The translations under genes were made by a program, and so were the position numbers. The notes below the pieces were generated by a model that saw only the letters and a list, made by a program, of their open reading frames with translations, was not told the origin of the DNA and did not search any database. A stretch of 46,263 bases of DNA from Lacrimispora amygdalina (GTDB taxonomy: Bacteria; Bacillota; Clostridia; Lachnospirales; Lachnospiraceae), in assembly GCF_003432035.1 (NCBI RefSeq), contig NZ_QOHO01000006.1, forward strand, positions 1-46,263, read 5' to 3'. Positions 7,467-16,376 of the stretch are shown here, one piece after another; position 1 is the first letter of the stretch; each line of letters opens with the position of its first letter.

Positions 7467-8729
7467 TCATACTCCATACAATTCCAAAACAACCTGATCC
7501 AGAAAAGCAGAAATATTATTCCGATCAGTCTCTGACCCAAAAAGATTAACACTCAGTACAGGTTTATTATCAAAGGTAGAAACCGCCAGTTGAAAATAAG
7601 GGCTGTATTTCACGGAACCGGTCATGTATGCATTTTTAATTTTCAGCTTATCAAAATAAAAACGGTTTTTTTCAATTATTCCAATATTGGTAAAAGCAAT
7701 TGGTGCATTCTTAAAACTTTTTTTCACAATACTTTCTGCCAGTTTATAAGGCAATACATCAAATACTTTTTCAAGCATAGATATACTTTTCAAACAGGAT
7801 ATACTGGATTTTTCTTTATTCATGCTATCCCTGACCTTCAGAAGGGTTTCTTCAAAGGTTATTCCGATGTCTGATCCGATGCCGCAGGTAAGATTGGTGC
7901 ATAAATTACAAATACCCTCTGCTTTATGACCGGGTAAATACTTTCTTAAATCAACCGTGCTGGGAATTGCAAAAACATAACCAAAAGTTTTATAAAGAGT
8001 ACGGATATATGCGGTAAGTATCATATCGTTTATCGTAGCATTATGACGCTTTGCATATTCTTTCAGTCCCAGGAAAACATCTTCCGGGATGCTTCTGATC
8101 TCTATCAATGGATTGTTTAAATCTCCTTCCAGCTGAAACCTGGCCGGATCATGGGCAGACATGTCATTCTTACTAAACAGAATTTTCATTCTGTCTTTTA
8201 AGGAAAACATCTGATTGATCTGAGATAATCTCCGGCTTCCTGAGACCGGAGGATGGAAATTGGCATTTTTCCCGATATTGTTGTAGATGCTGCTAAGCAG
8301 ATACAGATAATCTTTATACCCGGCAGCATCACACAGCATGTGATTCATTAATATTACAAGAGTATCTGCCTTTGTATTACGAATCACACCCAGTTTTATC
8401 TGAGGTCCTGTAAATGCATCTACCTCTGAAACAAGGAACCGTTTCACAGCATTATCAACATCTTCCGTCTCAATCAAAGTCAGTATTTCATCTGCCGTAA
8501 AGCTGCAGTTCTCCCAGTATGGCCGTCTTCCGTTTTCATTAAAGCGGCATTTGAGTAAAGGAAAAGCCTCAGCTGACACGGCAATAGATTTCTTCAAACG
8601 GCTATAATCCAACTTACTTTCAAATGCTGCAAGAAAATGTAATGTATGATCATTGATCTTTTTCACTTTAAATAAATGCTGTAAGCTGTCCCATGCTTCA
8701 ACTTTATACCGGATATATGAATTCCTCAT
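7467..8729 (-). CDS. Condensation-domain acyltransferase-like protein
   Basis: A 420-residue member of the condensation/WS-DGAT/PapA superfamily. The ATG used has GAGG eight bases upstream; a GTG three codons earlier lacks one. The catalytic HHxxxDG motif appears as NHMLCDAAG near residue 150: the second His and the Asp are kept, and the first His is Asn. A second conserved region is PSTVDLRKYLP. Family members transfer an acyl group from a thioester to an alcohol or amine. As a stand-alone domain without an NRPS module it resembles PapA5-like or alcohol-acetyltransferase-like proteins. It follows the LuxR-type gene by about 38 bases and ends the exporter/regulator operon, suggesting a product that is acylated and exported. 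Confidence 0.8.
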   Translation of the reverse strand: MRNSYIRYKVEAWDSLQHLFKVKKINDHTLHFLAAFESKLDYSRLKKSIAVSAEAFPLLKCRFNENGRRPYWENCSFTADEILTLIETEDVDNAVKRFLVSEVDAFTGPQIKLGVIRNTKADTLVILMNHMLCDAAGYKDYLYLLSSIYNNIGKNANFHPPVSGSRRLSQINQMFSLKDRMKILFSKNDMSAHDPARFQLEGDLNNPLIEIRSIPEDVFLGLKEYAKRHNATINDMILTAYIRTLYKTFGYVFAIPSTVDLRKYLPGHKAEGICNLCTNLTCGIGSDIGITFEETLLKVRDSMNKEKSSISCLKSISMLEKVFDVLPYKLAESIVKKSFKNAPIAFTNIGIIEKNRFYFDKLKIKNAYMTGSVKYSPYFQLAVSTFDNKPVLSVNLFGSETDRNNISAFLDQVVLELYGV

Positions 8730-8767
8730 TGATGTCACCTCATAATTTATGCTTCCAGAATCCGGAC

Positions 8768-11389
8768 TTATATAAGTCCTTCTTTCCTCGCCTTTTCCAC
8801 AGCAAGCATCCTGGATGATACTCCAAGTTTACCAAAAATACTGAGTACATGGGTTTTCACCGTAGCCTGGGATATGCAAAGCTTTTTAGCAATCTCCCGA
8901 TTGGTAATGCCCAGAGACAACTGGCTTAATACCTCATATTCACGGGCTGACAGCATCTCGGTCTTACTCTCCTTAACAGTCTGGCCTCCGCAAATCACAA
9001 TGGTTTCACCTAAAAATGCTGTTTCCGCGGCGCTCATTAACTGACTGCCAGATAATTTTTGATGCAATTCCTTCAGTATAGGCAGCAGTGTATTCCGATC
9101 AAGATAAAACGGCATAAGAATGCGGTCTTCCTGCGCATAATGAATCGCTTCAACCAGCAAATTGTTGATTTCCCGCTGGCCGGCTGCCTTCACCTGCACA
9201 TGCGAAAGCATATATATTTTCAAAATACCGGCTTCTACAAGACGAAGCTTATTATGTTTAAGACGGGATGAAATCAGTATGTCTTCGGTTTCTTTCAATG
9301 CCTCAGCCGTACTGCCAAGCTTAAACAGAATCCGTGCACGCAGCATTTTCATAAGGGGCTGCTGGTTATATTTCTTCGCATCTTCCAGTTCTTTTAAAAA
9401 CTTATCAGAAAGATTTTCTGAGAGTCTGTCAATACAGGCAAGTTCATAGAGCAGACGTCCCAGAGTGAGCACGCTGTAATTCGGATACTCAGACAAAATC
9501 CCTTCAACATAAGAGACCGCTGTATCGTTATCTCCCCGGAGGAACTTCATCTCAGCCAGATGGTAAGCCAGCGTCATGTCAGTAATATCCACATGAATAT
9601 GACGTTCCTCCAACAGCTTCCTTGATTGCTCCAGCACATCTTCCGCCTGCTCCAGTTCCATTCTGCGCATATAAACTCCAGCCAGACCGAAATAATAATT
9701 GGTTTCTATTCCCATTAATCCATTAATCGGTTTCAGTACTTCTTTTGATTTGTCATAACAGGAAAAGCTGTCATTAAACCGTCCCATTTCTTCATAAACC
9801 TGCCCCAACTGATTATAAGCAAAAAAGTCGATAAAAGGATTTAAACCGGAAGCTATCTTAATCCCTTTTATAATGCAGTTTTCCGCTTCCTCATACTGCA
9901 TCTTTTCCAATAATGCGCCGGCATTTTCAATCAGCAGCACAGCTTTTACCACTGGTCCATAAGGAATCTGATCAATCTGTTTATCTGTCAACGCAGGATA
10001 TTGAGGCAAAATCCCATTCTCATTGGTAAAATAGATCTGAGCAAAGTCAACAATACTAAGCAAATCTGAATCTTCATACAATTCCTTAAACTTTTCATAA
10101 ATAACGCGGCAGCGTTCCATATTTAGATTTCCCAGATTATATATAAAGCATTGGGCGGCCAGATCCGTATCCTGAAATAAAAACTCAATCGGAACCTTAT
10201 CAAGATAATTCCACGCCTCTATCCTGCCTTCCATTGCTTTTGCCACACGCAGAACCTCTTTATAATTGCCTGCCTCACAATACTCCTGTAGGGCTTCCTC
10301 AAAATCCCCTTTTTCTTCAAATGCTCCTGCTGTTATTTTGCAGTATTCTGCTTTTTGCTCCTCAGGGAGACAGCTAAACTGCTGCTTTAAATATTCCGAC
10401 AAAATATTGTGATAGCGGTATATTCCGTTTTGTTCGTCCAGGCAGATCAGAAACAGATTTTTTTCCATGAACCGTTCCATCATCTGATCGAATTCCTGTT
10501 TTGTAAAGCCCTGGAATAACTTATTGCAGATGTCCGCATCGAAATATGAAAGATATCCTGTTTTTATCAGAAAATCCTGTTCTTTTTCTGTGAGAGCATC
10601 AATAATTTCACGGGTCAGGTATTGGGAAGCAATTCCGCCCCCGGCACGCAGAAGCTGGCCTGAATACTTTCCCGCCGCTTTGGCTGCCGCCGCAAGCTGC
10701 AGGCCTCCAATCCATCCTTCCGCAAAGTGGTTTAATTGATTCAGTTCTTCATCGCTGCCCCCCAGCTTCATCGTTTCTTTAAGAAAGGCAATCCCCTCTT
10801 CTTCAGTCAGCTGCATTTGTTTTCCATCAATAAACAGCAAACGGCCGGATACTGCCATCGGGCCTAAATATACAGGCGGGTCTTCCCGTGAAAGCATAAA
10901 AAAATGGAAGTTGGATGGCATTGATTCAATAAAAAATTCAAAGGTTCGTATGAGAGCTTCATCACGGATGCAATGGACATCATCTAACACCATGTAATAT
11001 TCTTCGTCTCCCCATAACCGGTTAATCAGCGTAATCAGCAGATTCTCCAGATATTTGGTGTCCGGATTGGTTCTCATCAGATTTAGAAGACTTCCTTCAT
11101 CCTGTAAGAGAGCGCTGACTGACGCAGTGAAATAAAGCCAGAAGGAATACACATTGGTATTTGAATAATCCAGCGACAGCCAGCATACATTTTTAAGTTC
11201 CTTTTCATGAATAAATGATGAAAGTAGCGTTGTTTTGCCAGTACCGGCACCGCCGCTTAGAAAGATAATACTCATATCCCTGCATTGGGACAGCTGTTCA
11301 AACAATCCATGGCGTACAATATAATTTTTACGGGGTGCCGGTATTTTTAATTTTGTAGTAAGAAGTAATATATCTGAGGAATGCTCCAT
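8768..11389 (-). CDS. MalT-like LuxR-family ATP-dependent regulator
   Basis: An 873-residue LAL/MalT-type STAND regulator. N-terminal NTPase: Walker A GGAGTGKT (residues 46-53) and a Walker B-like YYMVLDDVH. The long middle region has helical TPR-like repeats (for example FAYNQLGQVYEEMGRFNDSFSCYDKSKEV). The C-terminal ~60 residues are a LuxR HTH (LSAREYEVLSQLSLGITNREIAKKL...QATVKTHV). In MalT, an inducer and ATP drive oligomerisation and transcription activation. It sits between the ABC exporter genes and the acyltransferase, on the same strand and with small gaps, so it most likely activates this operon. The inducer is unknown. Length is normal for the family. Confidence 0.93.
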   Translation of the reverse strand: MEHSSDILLLTTKLKIPAPRKNYIVRHGLFEQLSQCRDMSIIFLSGGAGTGKTTLLSSFIHEKELKNVCWLSLDYSNTNVYSFWLYFTASVSALLQDEGSLLNLMRTNPDTKYLENLLITLINRLWGDEEYYMVLDDVHCIRDEALIRTFEFFIESMPSNFHFFMLSREDPPVYLGPMAVSGRLLFIDGKQMQLTEEEGIAFLKETMKLGGSDEELNQLNHFAEGWIGGLQLAAAAKAAGKYSGQLLRAGGGIASQYLTREIIDALTEKEQDFLIKTGYLSYFDADICNKLFQGFTKQEFDQMMERFMEKNLFLICLDEQNGIYRYHNILSEYLKQQFSCLPEEQKAEYCKITAGAFEEKGDFEEALQEYCEAGNYKEVLRVAKAMEGRIEAWNYLDKVPIEFLFQDTDLAAQCFIYNLGNLNMERCRVIYEKFKELYEDSDLLSIVDFAQIYFTNENGILPQYPALTDKQIDQIPYGPVVKAVLLIENAGALLEKMQYEEAENCIIKGIKIASGLNPFIDFFAYNQLGQVYEEMGRFNDSFSCYDKSKEVLKPINGLMGIETNYYFGLAGVYMRRMELEQAEDVLEQSRKLLEERHIHVDITDMTLAYHLAEMKFLRGDNDTAVSYVEGILSEYPNYSVLTLGRLLYELACIDRLSENLSDKFLKELEDAKKYNQQPLMKMLRARILFKLGSTAEALKETEDILISSRLKHNKLRLVEAGILKIYMLSHVQVKAAGQREINNLLVEAIHYAQEDRILMPFYLDRNTLLPILKELHQKLSGSQLMSAAETAFLGETIVICGGQTVKESKTEMLSAREYEVLSQLSLGITNREIAKKLCISQATVKTHVLSIFGKLGVSSRMLAVEKARKEGLI

Positions 11390-11465
11390 CGTTTATTCAC
11401 CTGTCGTTTATTTATTACTTTCATTGTAATGCAGGCAGCCGGCTTTTACAAGAAGTGTATCGCTT

Positions 11466-12446
11466 TTATACCCTTTTAATATATTTCATTTGTAATACGC
11501 AGCAGGAAACTGCAAACATAACAATGGAAAGCGCAATTACATAAATAATGCTGAGGCTGTGCTGCCACGCCTCTCCCCGTTCCATATACTCAACAAAATT
11601 CATGAGCTGTTTTTGCGGCAGCACCTTAATAATCAGATCCAGCAGAATATTTTTTTTGGTGAATAAGTAAAAGCTGCCTGCAAGCATTGATGTTAAAACG
11701 ATGATGGATCTGCCAAGCATGGAAGCATTATCCGGTTTATTAATCAGTGTATTTAACAGCAGTGCAAATGAAATACCGAATAATCCCATGACTGCAAGTA
11801 AACCGGCATACTGCAAAAGTGTGAAGCCAATATCAAATCCACAGTATTTTAAAATAATAAGCAGAATATATTCCGGCAGAAACATGGACAGGCAGTAGAC
11901 GCAATGCGCCGCAAGATAACCCAAAAAAGAAACCGGTGCTGCCGTAATCCGCCGCAATTGTCCCTGCTCCTTGTCATCTGCAAAGGCGAACAAATTGGCG
12001 AAAACCTCCATGAGAAGAAACATCATCATGAAACCTATAATATTTGCGCCAACGCCCCGGGCTGTTTTACTATCTTTAAGAATGGCATCCGGGTTTTTAA
12101 GAAGTGCCAGCACCATGTTTTTATAACTGTCACTGCGAAGGGTCTCAATCTGATATTCACCGTTTTCGCCGATTGTCGCATAAGCATCATATTTTTGTTC
12201 CACAAGTGCAGAATGAGGCGGTTTTTCCGGGGATACCGTGATATTAAGTCTTGCTGAGCTTTGAGGTAAAGTCTCAGCAGATTTGTCCGTTACCAGAACA
12301 ATCCGGCCTTTTACCTGCTGTACCTCCGTCAAATGAACTGCCAGTACCATAGAGGCAAGGGTAAATGCTGTTAACAAAATCAGCGTAATAATGCGGGGAA
12401 TGGTCCGCTCATATATGTTAGTAATAGTGGTTGTAAAGGTCCTCAT
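11466..12446 (-). CDS. ABC-2 type transporter permease
   Basis: A 326-residue permease: one N-terminal transmembrane segment (residues ~17-37), then an extracytoplasmic loop of ~100 residues, then five hydrophobic segments from about residue 135. This topology is typical of ABC-2/YhaP- and DrrB-like exporter subunits. Its ATG overlaps the TGA of the preceding permease (ATGA), indicating translational coupling. With the companion permease and the DrrA-like ATPase it should form a heterodimeric exporter. A 76-base gap separates it from the LuxR-type gene. Confidence 0.88.
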   Translation of the reverse strand: MRTFTTTITNIYERTIPRIITLILLTAFTLASMVLAVHLTEVQQVKGRIVLVTDKSAETLPQSSARLNITVSPEKPPHSALVEQKYDAYATIGENGEYQIETLRSDSYKNMVLALLKNPDAILKDSKTARGVGANIIGFMMMFLLMEVFANLFAFADDKEQGQLRRITAAPVSFLGYLAAHCVYCLSMFLPEYILLIILKYCGFDIGFTLLQYAGLLAVMGLFGISFALLLNTLINKPDNASMLGRSIIVLTSMLAGSFYLFTKKNILLDLIIKVLPQKQLMNFVEYMERGEAWQHSLSIIYVIALSIVMFAVSCCVLQMKYIKRV

Positions 12447-13183
12447 ATATAATCCTCCGTTCTGAAAAATAATCCACAGCCCAATGTCAGCAGCACAGAA
12501 AGAACCGCCGCAGTGATAAATACCGGCCAGAAATACTGGTAACTGTTGTCACAGGACAGAGTAAAGAAAGCTTCATTCAGCCATTTTACAGGTGATATCT
12601 TCGTGGCATAGGCCATCACACTGCCCATTCCATCAAGAGAAAAGAAGGTCCCCCCCAGAACACAAAGCAGACTGATTACCGTACTAAGCAATGTACTGGT
12701 GGTTTCTTCACAGTGGAACACACAGCAGAAGAATATTCCAAGAGCTGCTGACGCAAATTCTACCGGTGCCATCAAAAGAAGAAAGAAGACCGGACTGCTC
12801 CCAAGACTGACATGGAGCAGCGGGCACAAAATTACAAGCAGTAGTGAATGCAGGATATAATTAAAAAGAAACGACGCGGTCATTTTGGAAAAATAAACTG
12901 AAAAACCTCCCGCCGGGGAATAAATAATCCGAAGATTTGCCCGTTTGATATCCCGTTCCATAAAACAGTTGGAGGCAGTCATGGCTCCATTTAACATCCC
13001 ATAAATGATAAGAGATACTGTATAATACTGATATGCAGTGTTACTGTCAGCATAATCCCCTCCGCATAAATAACCCAGAATCAATATTAATAAACCTGCA
13101 AATGCTGAATTGTATCCTACAAGAACCGGATTTTTAAACAAATTGCTGAAATCCATTTTAAAAATTGTTATAAAACGACGCAT
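12443..13183 (-). CDS. ABC-2 type transporter permease
   Basis: A 246-residue permease with six hydrophobic segments (for example NSAFAGLLILILGYLCGG near the start, and VFITAAVLSVLLTLGCGLFF near the end). The ATG has GGAGAG six bases upstream; a GTG eight codons earlier overlaps the ATPase stop and is less convincing. It lies between the ATPase and the larger permease with overlapping or near-overlapping ends, so the three form one export system. The substrate is not predictable; the co-encoded acyltransferase hints at a small modified metabolite or lipid. Confidence 0.88.
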   Translation of the reverse strand: MRRFITIFKMDFSNLFKNPVLVGYNSAFAGLLILILGYLCGGDYADSNTAYQYYTVSLIIYGMLNGAMTASNCFMERDIKRANLRIIYSPAGGFSVYFSKMTASFLFNYILHSLLLVILCPLLHVSLGSSPVFFLLLMAPVEFASAALGIFFCCVFHCEETTSTLLSTVISLLCVLGGTFFSLDGMGSVMAYATKISPVKWLNEAFFTLSCDNSYQYFWPVFITAAVLSVLLTLGCGLFFRTEDYI

Positions 13184-13199
13184 ATCCAACTCTCCTTTC

Positions 13200-14138
13200 T
13201 CAGTCACGCAGCTTGCGTCCTGTCAGCTTTAAGAAAACCATCTCAAGACTTGCAGCCTCGCTTGTAATATTCCGTATTTTTTCACCATGATCGCTTAACA
13301 GGGAGATGATCCGGTCAAGATTTTCTATCCCTTTCAGCGACGTGATCTCAAAGGTATTACCATCTATTTTTACTGACTTAACACCTTCCACCGCAAAAAA
13401 GTCATCGTGCCCGATGGTGCCATTTTCCTCTACCTCTATGATATACCTCTTTTCATTCTGAATATCTTCTTTTAAACTTTCCTTAGTTCCTTCTGCGAGA
13501 ACAGCGCCGTGGTCCATTATAATAATACGGGATGAGATCACTTCCACCTCTTCCATGTAATGAGTCGTATAAATAACTGTCATGCCCTGATTCTGCAGCT
13601 TTTTAATGGAAGAAAGAATATGATTACGGCTCTGGGGATCAATTCCCACCGTGGGCTCATCCATGATGACCAGTTCCGGATGGTGGGCAATGGCACATGC
13701 AATATTAAGACGCCTCTTCATCCCGCCTGAAAAAGTTTTCACCTTATCTTTTCTGCGGTCTTTTAAGCCTGCAAATGCAAGTGCCTCCTCTACCGCTTCA
13801 TTAAGTCTGCTGCCGTAAAGTCCGTACAGAGAAGCGAAAAATCTCAGATTGCATTCTGCGCTTAACTCTTCATATAGAGCTATATCCTGGGGAACAATGC
13901 CGATGGACTGTTTATAGGTACGAAGTATCTTACTGATTTTTGTGCCTTTAAAACGGATATCCCCCTCATCACTCCCCAGTACAGCGGTGAGAATATGAAT
14001 GGTGGTACTCTTTCCTGCACCATTAGGGCCCAGAATGCATAACACTTCTCCCCGGCGTATCTCAAAGCTGATTCCTTTCAGGACAATATTTTCTTTAAAA
14101 CTCTTTTTTAAATTGCTGACTGTCATTAGATTATCCAT
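13200..14138 (-). CDS. ABC transporter ATP-binding protein (DrrA-like)
   Basis: A 312-residue ATPase of an ABC-2 exporter. Motifs: Walker A GPNGAGKST, signature FSGGMKRRLNIA, Walker B LVIMDEPTVGID, and the switch His in YTTHYMEEVE. The C-terminal ~80 residues after the nucleotide-binding domain are the extension common in DrrA/CcmA-like antibiotic and lipid exporters. First gene of a five-gene unit (ATPase, permease, permease, LuxR-type, acyltransferase). RBS AGGAGAG is upstream of the ATG. Confidence 0.93.
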   Translation of the reverse strand: MDNLMTVSNLKKSFKENIVLKGISFEIRRGEVLCILGPNGAGKSTTIHILTAVLGSDEGDIRFKGTKISKILRTYKQSIGIVPQDIALYEELSAECNLRFFASLYGLYGSRLNEAVEEALAFAGLKDRRKDKVKTFSGGMKRRLNIACAIAHHPELVIMDEPTVGIDPQSRNHILSSIKKLQNQGMTVIYTTHYMEEVEVISSRIIIMDHGAVLAEGTKESLKEDIQNEKRYIIEVEENGTIGHDDFFAVEGVKSVKIDGNTFEITSLKGIENLDRIISLLSDHGEKIRNITSEAASLEMVFLKLTGRKLRD

Positions 14139-14172
14139 CGATTTTATCTCTCCTTATTTGTTTGCTATGGAT

Positions 14173-14230
14173 ATCATACTGGATTTTATAAATAAAAAAA
14201 TCAACCGTTTGGCTGATTGTAATGGTTGAT
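14173..14230 (-). promoter_or_regulatory. Candidate promoter and dyad for the exporter operon
   Basis: Minus-strand TTGATT and TATGAT are separated by 20 bases, a long spacer that would suit activator dependence. The -35 is overlapped by a dyad, ATCAACC (14200-14206) and GGTTGAT (14224-14230), 17 bases apart. It may be an operator for the MalT-like regulator or for the vanished HxlR regulator next door. The 312-base gap between the ATPase and ABC-F genes holds only this and the HxlR remnant. Confidence 0.4.
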
Positions 14231-14278
14231 CTTTTATTGTCGTATAAGTCTTAGTTTCCTGCAAGTCTAAGCCAATGG

Positions 14279-14398
14279 GTTCCACCCAAGGTTGAATATT
14301 ATCTGACGCAGAAAGGCGAAAGCCTTATTCCCATTGTCCTCGCTATGTGCGAATGGGGAAAAGAAAATATAACCAAACAAATGAATGAATTGAAATAA
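14279..14398 (+). pseudogene. C-terminal remnant of an HxlR-family regulator
   Basis: The plus-strand frame ending in TAA encodes 39 residues, [20 protein letters not shown] then [19 protein letters not shown]. This is the C-terminal wing and last helix of HxlR-type regulators (typical pattern PPKVEYxLTxKGxSLxPxxxxxCEWG). In frame, a TAG occurs only nine codons upstream, and no start or HTH precedes it. The N-terminal two thirds of the gene are gone. It lies 52 bases ahead of the ABC-F gene. HxlR genes often neighbour flavodoxin-type reductases, and a fragment of one lies just after the ABC-F gene. Confidence 0.8.
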
Positions 14399-14450
14399 TG
14401 TATGAAAGATGGTATGCTACCAATGGCAAATTAATATACGGAGGAATTGC

Positions 14451-16190
14451 ATGATAAAAATAGAAAATCTATCCTTCTCATTTCCACAGAAGGATTTGTA
14501 TCATAACATTTCGTTCACTTTAGAAGAAGGTCAGCATTGTGCGTTTATCGGCACAAGCGGCAGCGGGAAAAGTACGCTGGCCGATATCCTTATGGATCCT
14601 GAAAAATACATGTTTGAGGGAAAACTGGAGATATATCCCAATTGCAGAATTGGATATGTCAGCCAGTTCTCTCAAGTGGATGATGCAAAGGAAATAACCG
14701 TATCCGAATATATCGGTAAGGAATTTATGAAACTGCAGAATGAAATCACATCGATCTGCACTGAAATGGAAACTTCATCGGACATCGATACTCTTCTGGA
14801 AAAATATCAGCAGGCCCTGGATGCCTTTCAGGCGATTGACGGAGACAATTTCGAAAGCAACATGAATAAGCAGTTAAGCATGGCAGACTTAGGCAAACAG
14901 GAAAATCTGCCTGTCTCCCAGCTCAGCGGCGGAGAATTCAAGCTGGTTCAGGTAATAAAGGAAATGCTGACCCAGCCTGACTTAATTATAATGGACGAAC
15001 CCGATGTGTTCCTGGATTTTGAGAATCTGAATTCTCTTAAGAATCTGATTAATTCACACAAAGGAACCATGCTGGTTATCACACACAACCGGTATTTATT
15101 AAACCACTGTTTTAACAAAATCATCCACCTGGAAAACAAACTTCTCCAGGAATTTGAAGGCCGGTATATTGATTATAACTTTTCCTTACTTCAAAATAAA
15201 ATTGAATTACAGGAACTGGCTGCCGCTGATACAGAAGAGATCCAGAGAAATGAGATTATAATCAATAATTTAAGATCACTGGCAACCACACATACGGAAG
15301 CAGCCAGAGGAAAATCCTTAAAAGCAAGAAAGAAAATCCAGGAACGGTTAATAGCCCGAAGAATCCAGGCTCCATTTGTGGATATCAAACAGCCGGAAAT
15401 CCACTTCACAACTGCCAGTGAACGGAATGATGAAACCGTGTTAAAAGTCAGCGACTACAGTGTTGCATTTGATGAAATGCTTTTAGAAAACGTTAATTTT
15501 GAGATCAAATCCCAAGAAAAAGTTGCCCTGATCGGTCCAAACGGAACGGGAAAAACCACACTACTCCGGGATATTTTTAAAAATAACCAGGACTCCATAG
15601 AGATAGCGAAAAACGTTAAGACAGCCTTTTTGTCCCAGCTTCAGGGTGAAATGTTAAACGAGTCTGAAACAGTATTGGATGAATTTTTTGGTCTGGGCTT
15701 CAAAACGTGCGATGAAATCAGCTCCTATCTCTCAAATTTTGCATTTGATGAATCAGTCCTTCATCAGAAAATAGGTGCTCTGTCCGGCGGCGAAAAAAAT
15801 ATTCTTCAATTAGCCAAAATTTCTGCAGGCAAAGCAGATTTACTGCTCCTTGATGAACCGACCAGCCATTTAGATACTTATTCTCAAATAGCATTGGAAA
15901 AAGCGATTGGAGATTACAAAGGAGCAGTTCTGATGATATCTCATGATTTTTATTCTATCGTAAACTGTGCAGATCATGTCTTAATCATTGATGATAAGAC
16001 AATCCGGAAAATGAGCATGCGCAAATTCAGACAAATGACCTACGCCAGACATTTCGATAAAGATTATTTAGAATTAGAACAAAAGAAAAAGGCAGTCGAA
16101 ACCAAAATAGAACTGGCTTTAAAAAATACCGATTTTGAGCTGGCAAAAGTTTTATCCGAAGAATTGGAAACTATTATTCAGCGGCTCTGA
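14451..16190 (+). CDS. ABC-F family ATPase (ribosome-acting type)
   Basis: A 579-residue soluble protein with two ATP-binding domains and no membrane domain. NBD1: GTSGSGKST, signature LSGGEFKLVQ, Walker B LIIMDEPDVFLD. NBD2: GPNGTGKTT, LSGGEKNILQLAK, LLLLDEPTSHLD. Between them lies the long basic linker (around ARGKSLKARKKIQERLIARRIQ) that enters the ribosomal E site in ABC-F proteins, and the C-terminus is a Lys/Glu-rich coiled coil. The ATG has GGAGG six bases upstream; an ATG 14 codons earlier has none. ABC-F proteins either assist translation or protect ribosomes from antibiotics, and sequence alone does not decide which. It is flanked by gene remnants, suggesting acquisition by replacement. 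Confidence 0.92.
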   Translation: MIKIENLSFSFPQKDLYHNISFTLEEGQHCAFIGTSGSGKSTLADILMDPEKYMFEGKLEIYPNCRIGYVSQFSQVDDAKEITVSEYIGKEFMKLQNEITSICTEMETSSDIDTLLEKYQQALDAFQAIDGDNFESNMNKQLSMADLGKQENLPVSQLSGGEFKLVQVIKEMLTQPDLIIMDEPDVFLDFENLNSLKNLINSHKGTMLVITHNRYLLNHCFNKIIHLENKLLQEFEGRYIDYNFSLLQNKIELQELAAADTEEIQRNEIIINNLRSLATTHTEAARGKSLKARKKIQERLIARRIQAPFVDIKQPEIHFTTASERNDETVLKVSDYSVAFDEMLLENVNFEIKSQEKVALIGPNGTGKTTLLRDIFKNNQDSIEIAKNVKTAFLSQLQGEMLNESETVLDEFFGLGFKTCDEISSYLSNFAFDESVLHQKIGALSGGEKNILQLAKISAGKADLLLLDEPTSHLDTYSQIALEKAIGDYKGAVLMISHDFYSIVNCADHVLIIDDKTIRKMSMRKFRQMTYARHFDKDYLELEQKKKAVETKIELALKNTDFELAKVLSEELETIIQRL

Positions 16191-16238
16191 ATTTCTGTAA
16201 TACCACACGGGGCGGTACTTCATTGTATTGCTCCCTGT

Positions 16239-16322
16239 GGTGCGGAAACAGAGCTTATCCATTTGTATGATATAAACTACAAAGGCTGTACCAGCTGTTT
16301 TGTCTGTAAGAGAAAGGATGGT
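16239..16322 (+). pseudogene. Fragment of a flavodoxin/NADPH-dependent FMN reductase
   Basis: Plus-strand frame reading GAETELIHLYDINYKGC then TSCFVCKRKDG. This is the segment around the C-x-x-C-x-x-C motif that follows the first beta-alpha unit in iron-sulfur-type flavodoxin reductases (compare the intact motif KPCRGCWACHKNDQGC in the gene at 37384-37968). Neither the nucleotide-binding N-terminus nor the C-terminal half is present; the sequence stops matching on both sides. It sits 48 bases beyond the ABC-F gene and converges with the GH3 gene. The rest of the 186-base gap holds nothing else recognisable. Confidence 0.75.
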
Positions 16323-16376
16323 CCCATCCAGAGGACTGTCTCAAGGCATATGATATGGGGCAGCGTTTTTCCGCAT

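Noticed and set aside
14272-14426. Alternative pairings among CAATGGG, CCCATTG and AATGGGG upstream of the ABC-F gene, resembling a resistance-gene attenuator with a short leader peptide
   Set aside because: The region translates as the C-terminus of an HxlR regulator in frame to its stop, which explains the sequence better; no T-tract follows any of the stems.
16201-16242. Terminator hairpin after the ABC-F gene (ACCACA...TGTGGT)
   Set aside because: The stem has a bulge, a 20-base loop and no T-tract, and its right arm runs into the reductase remnant.
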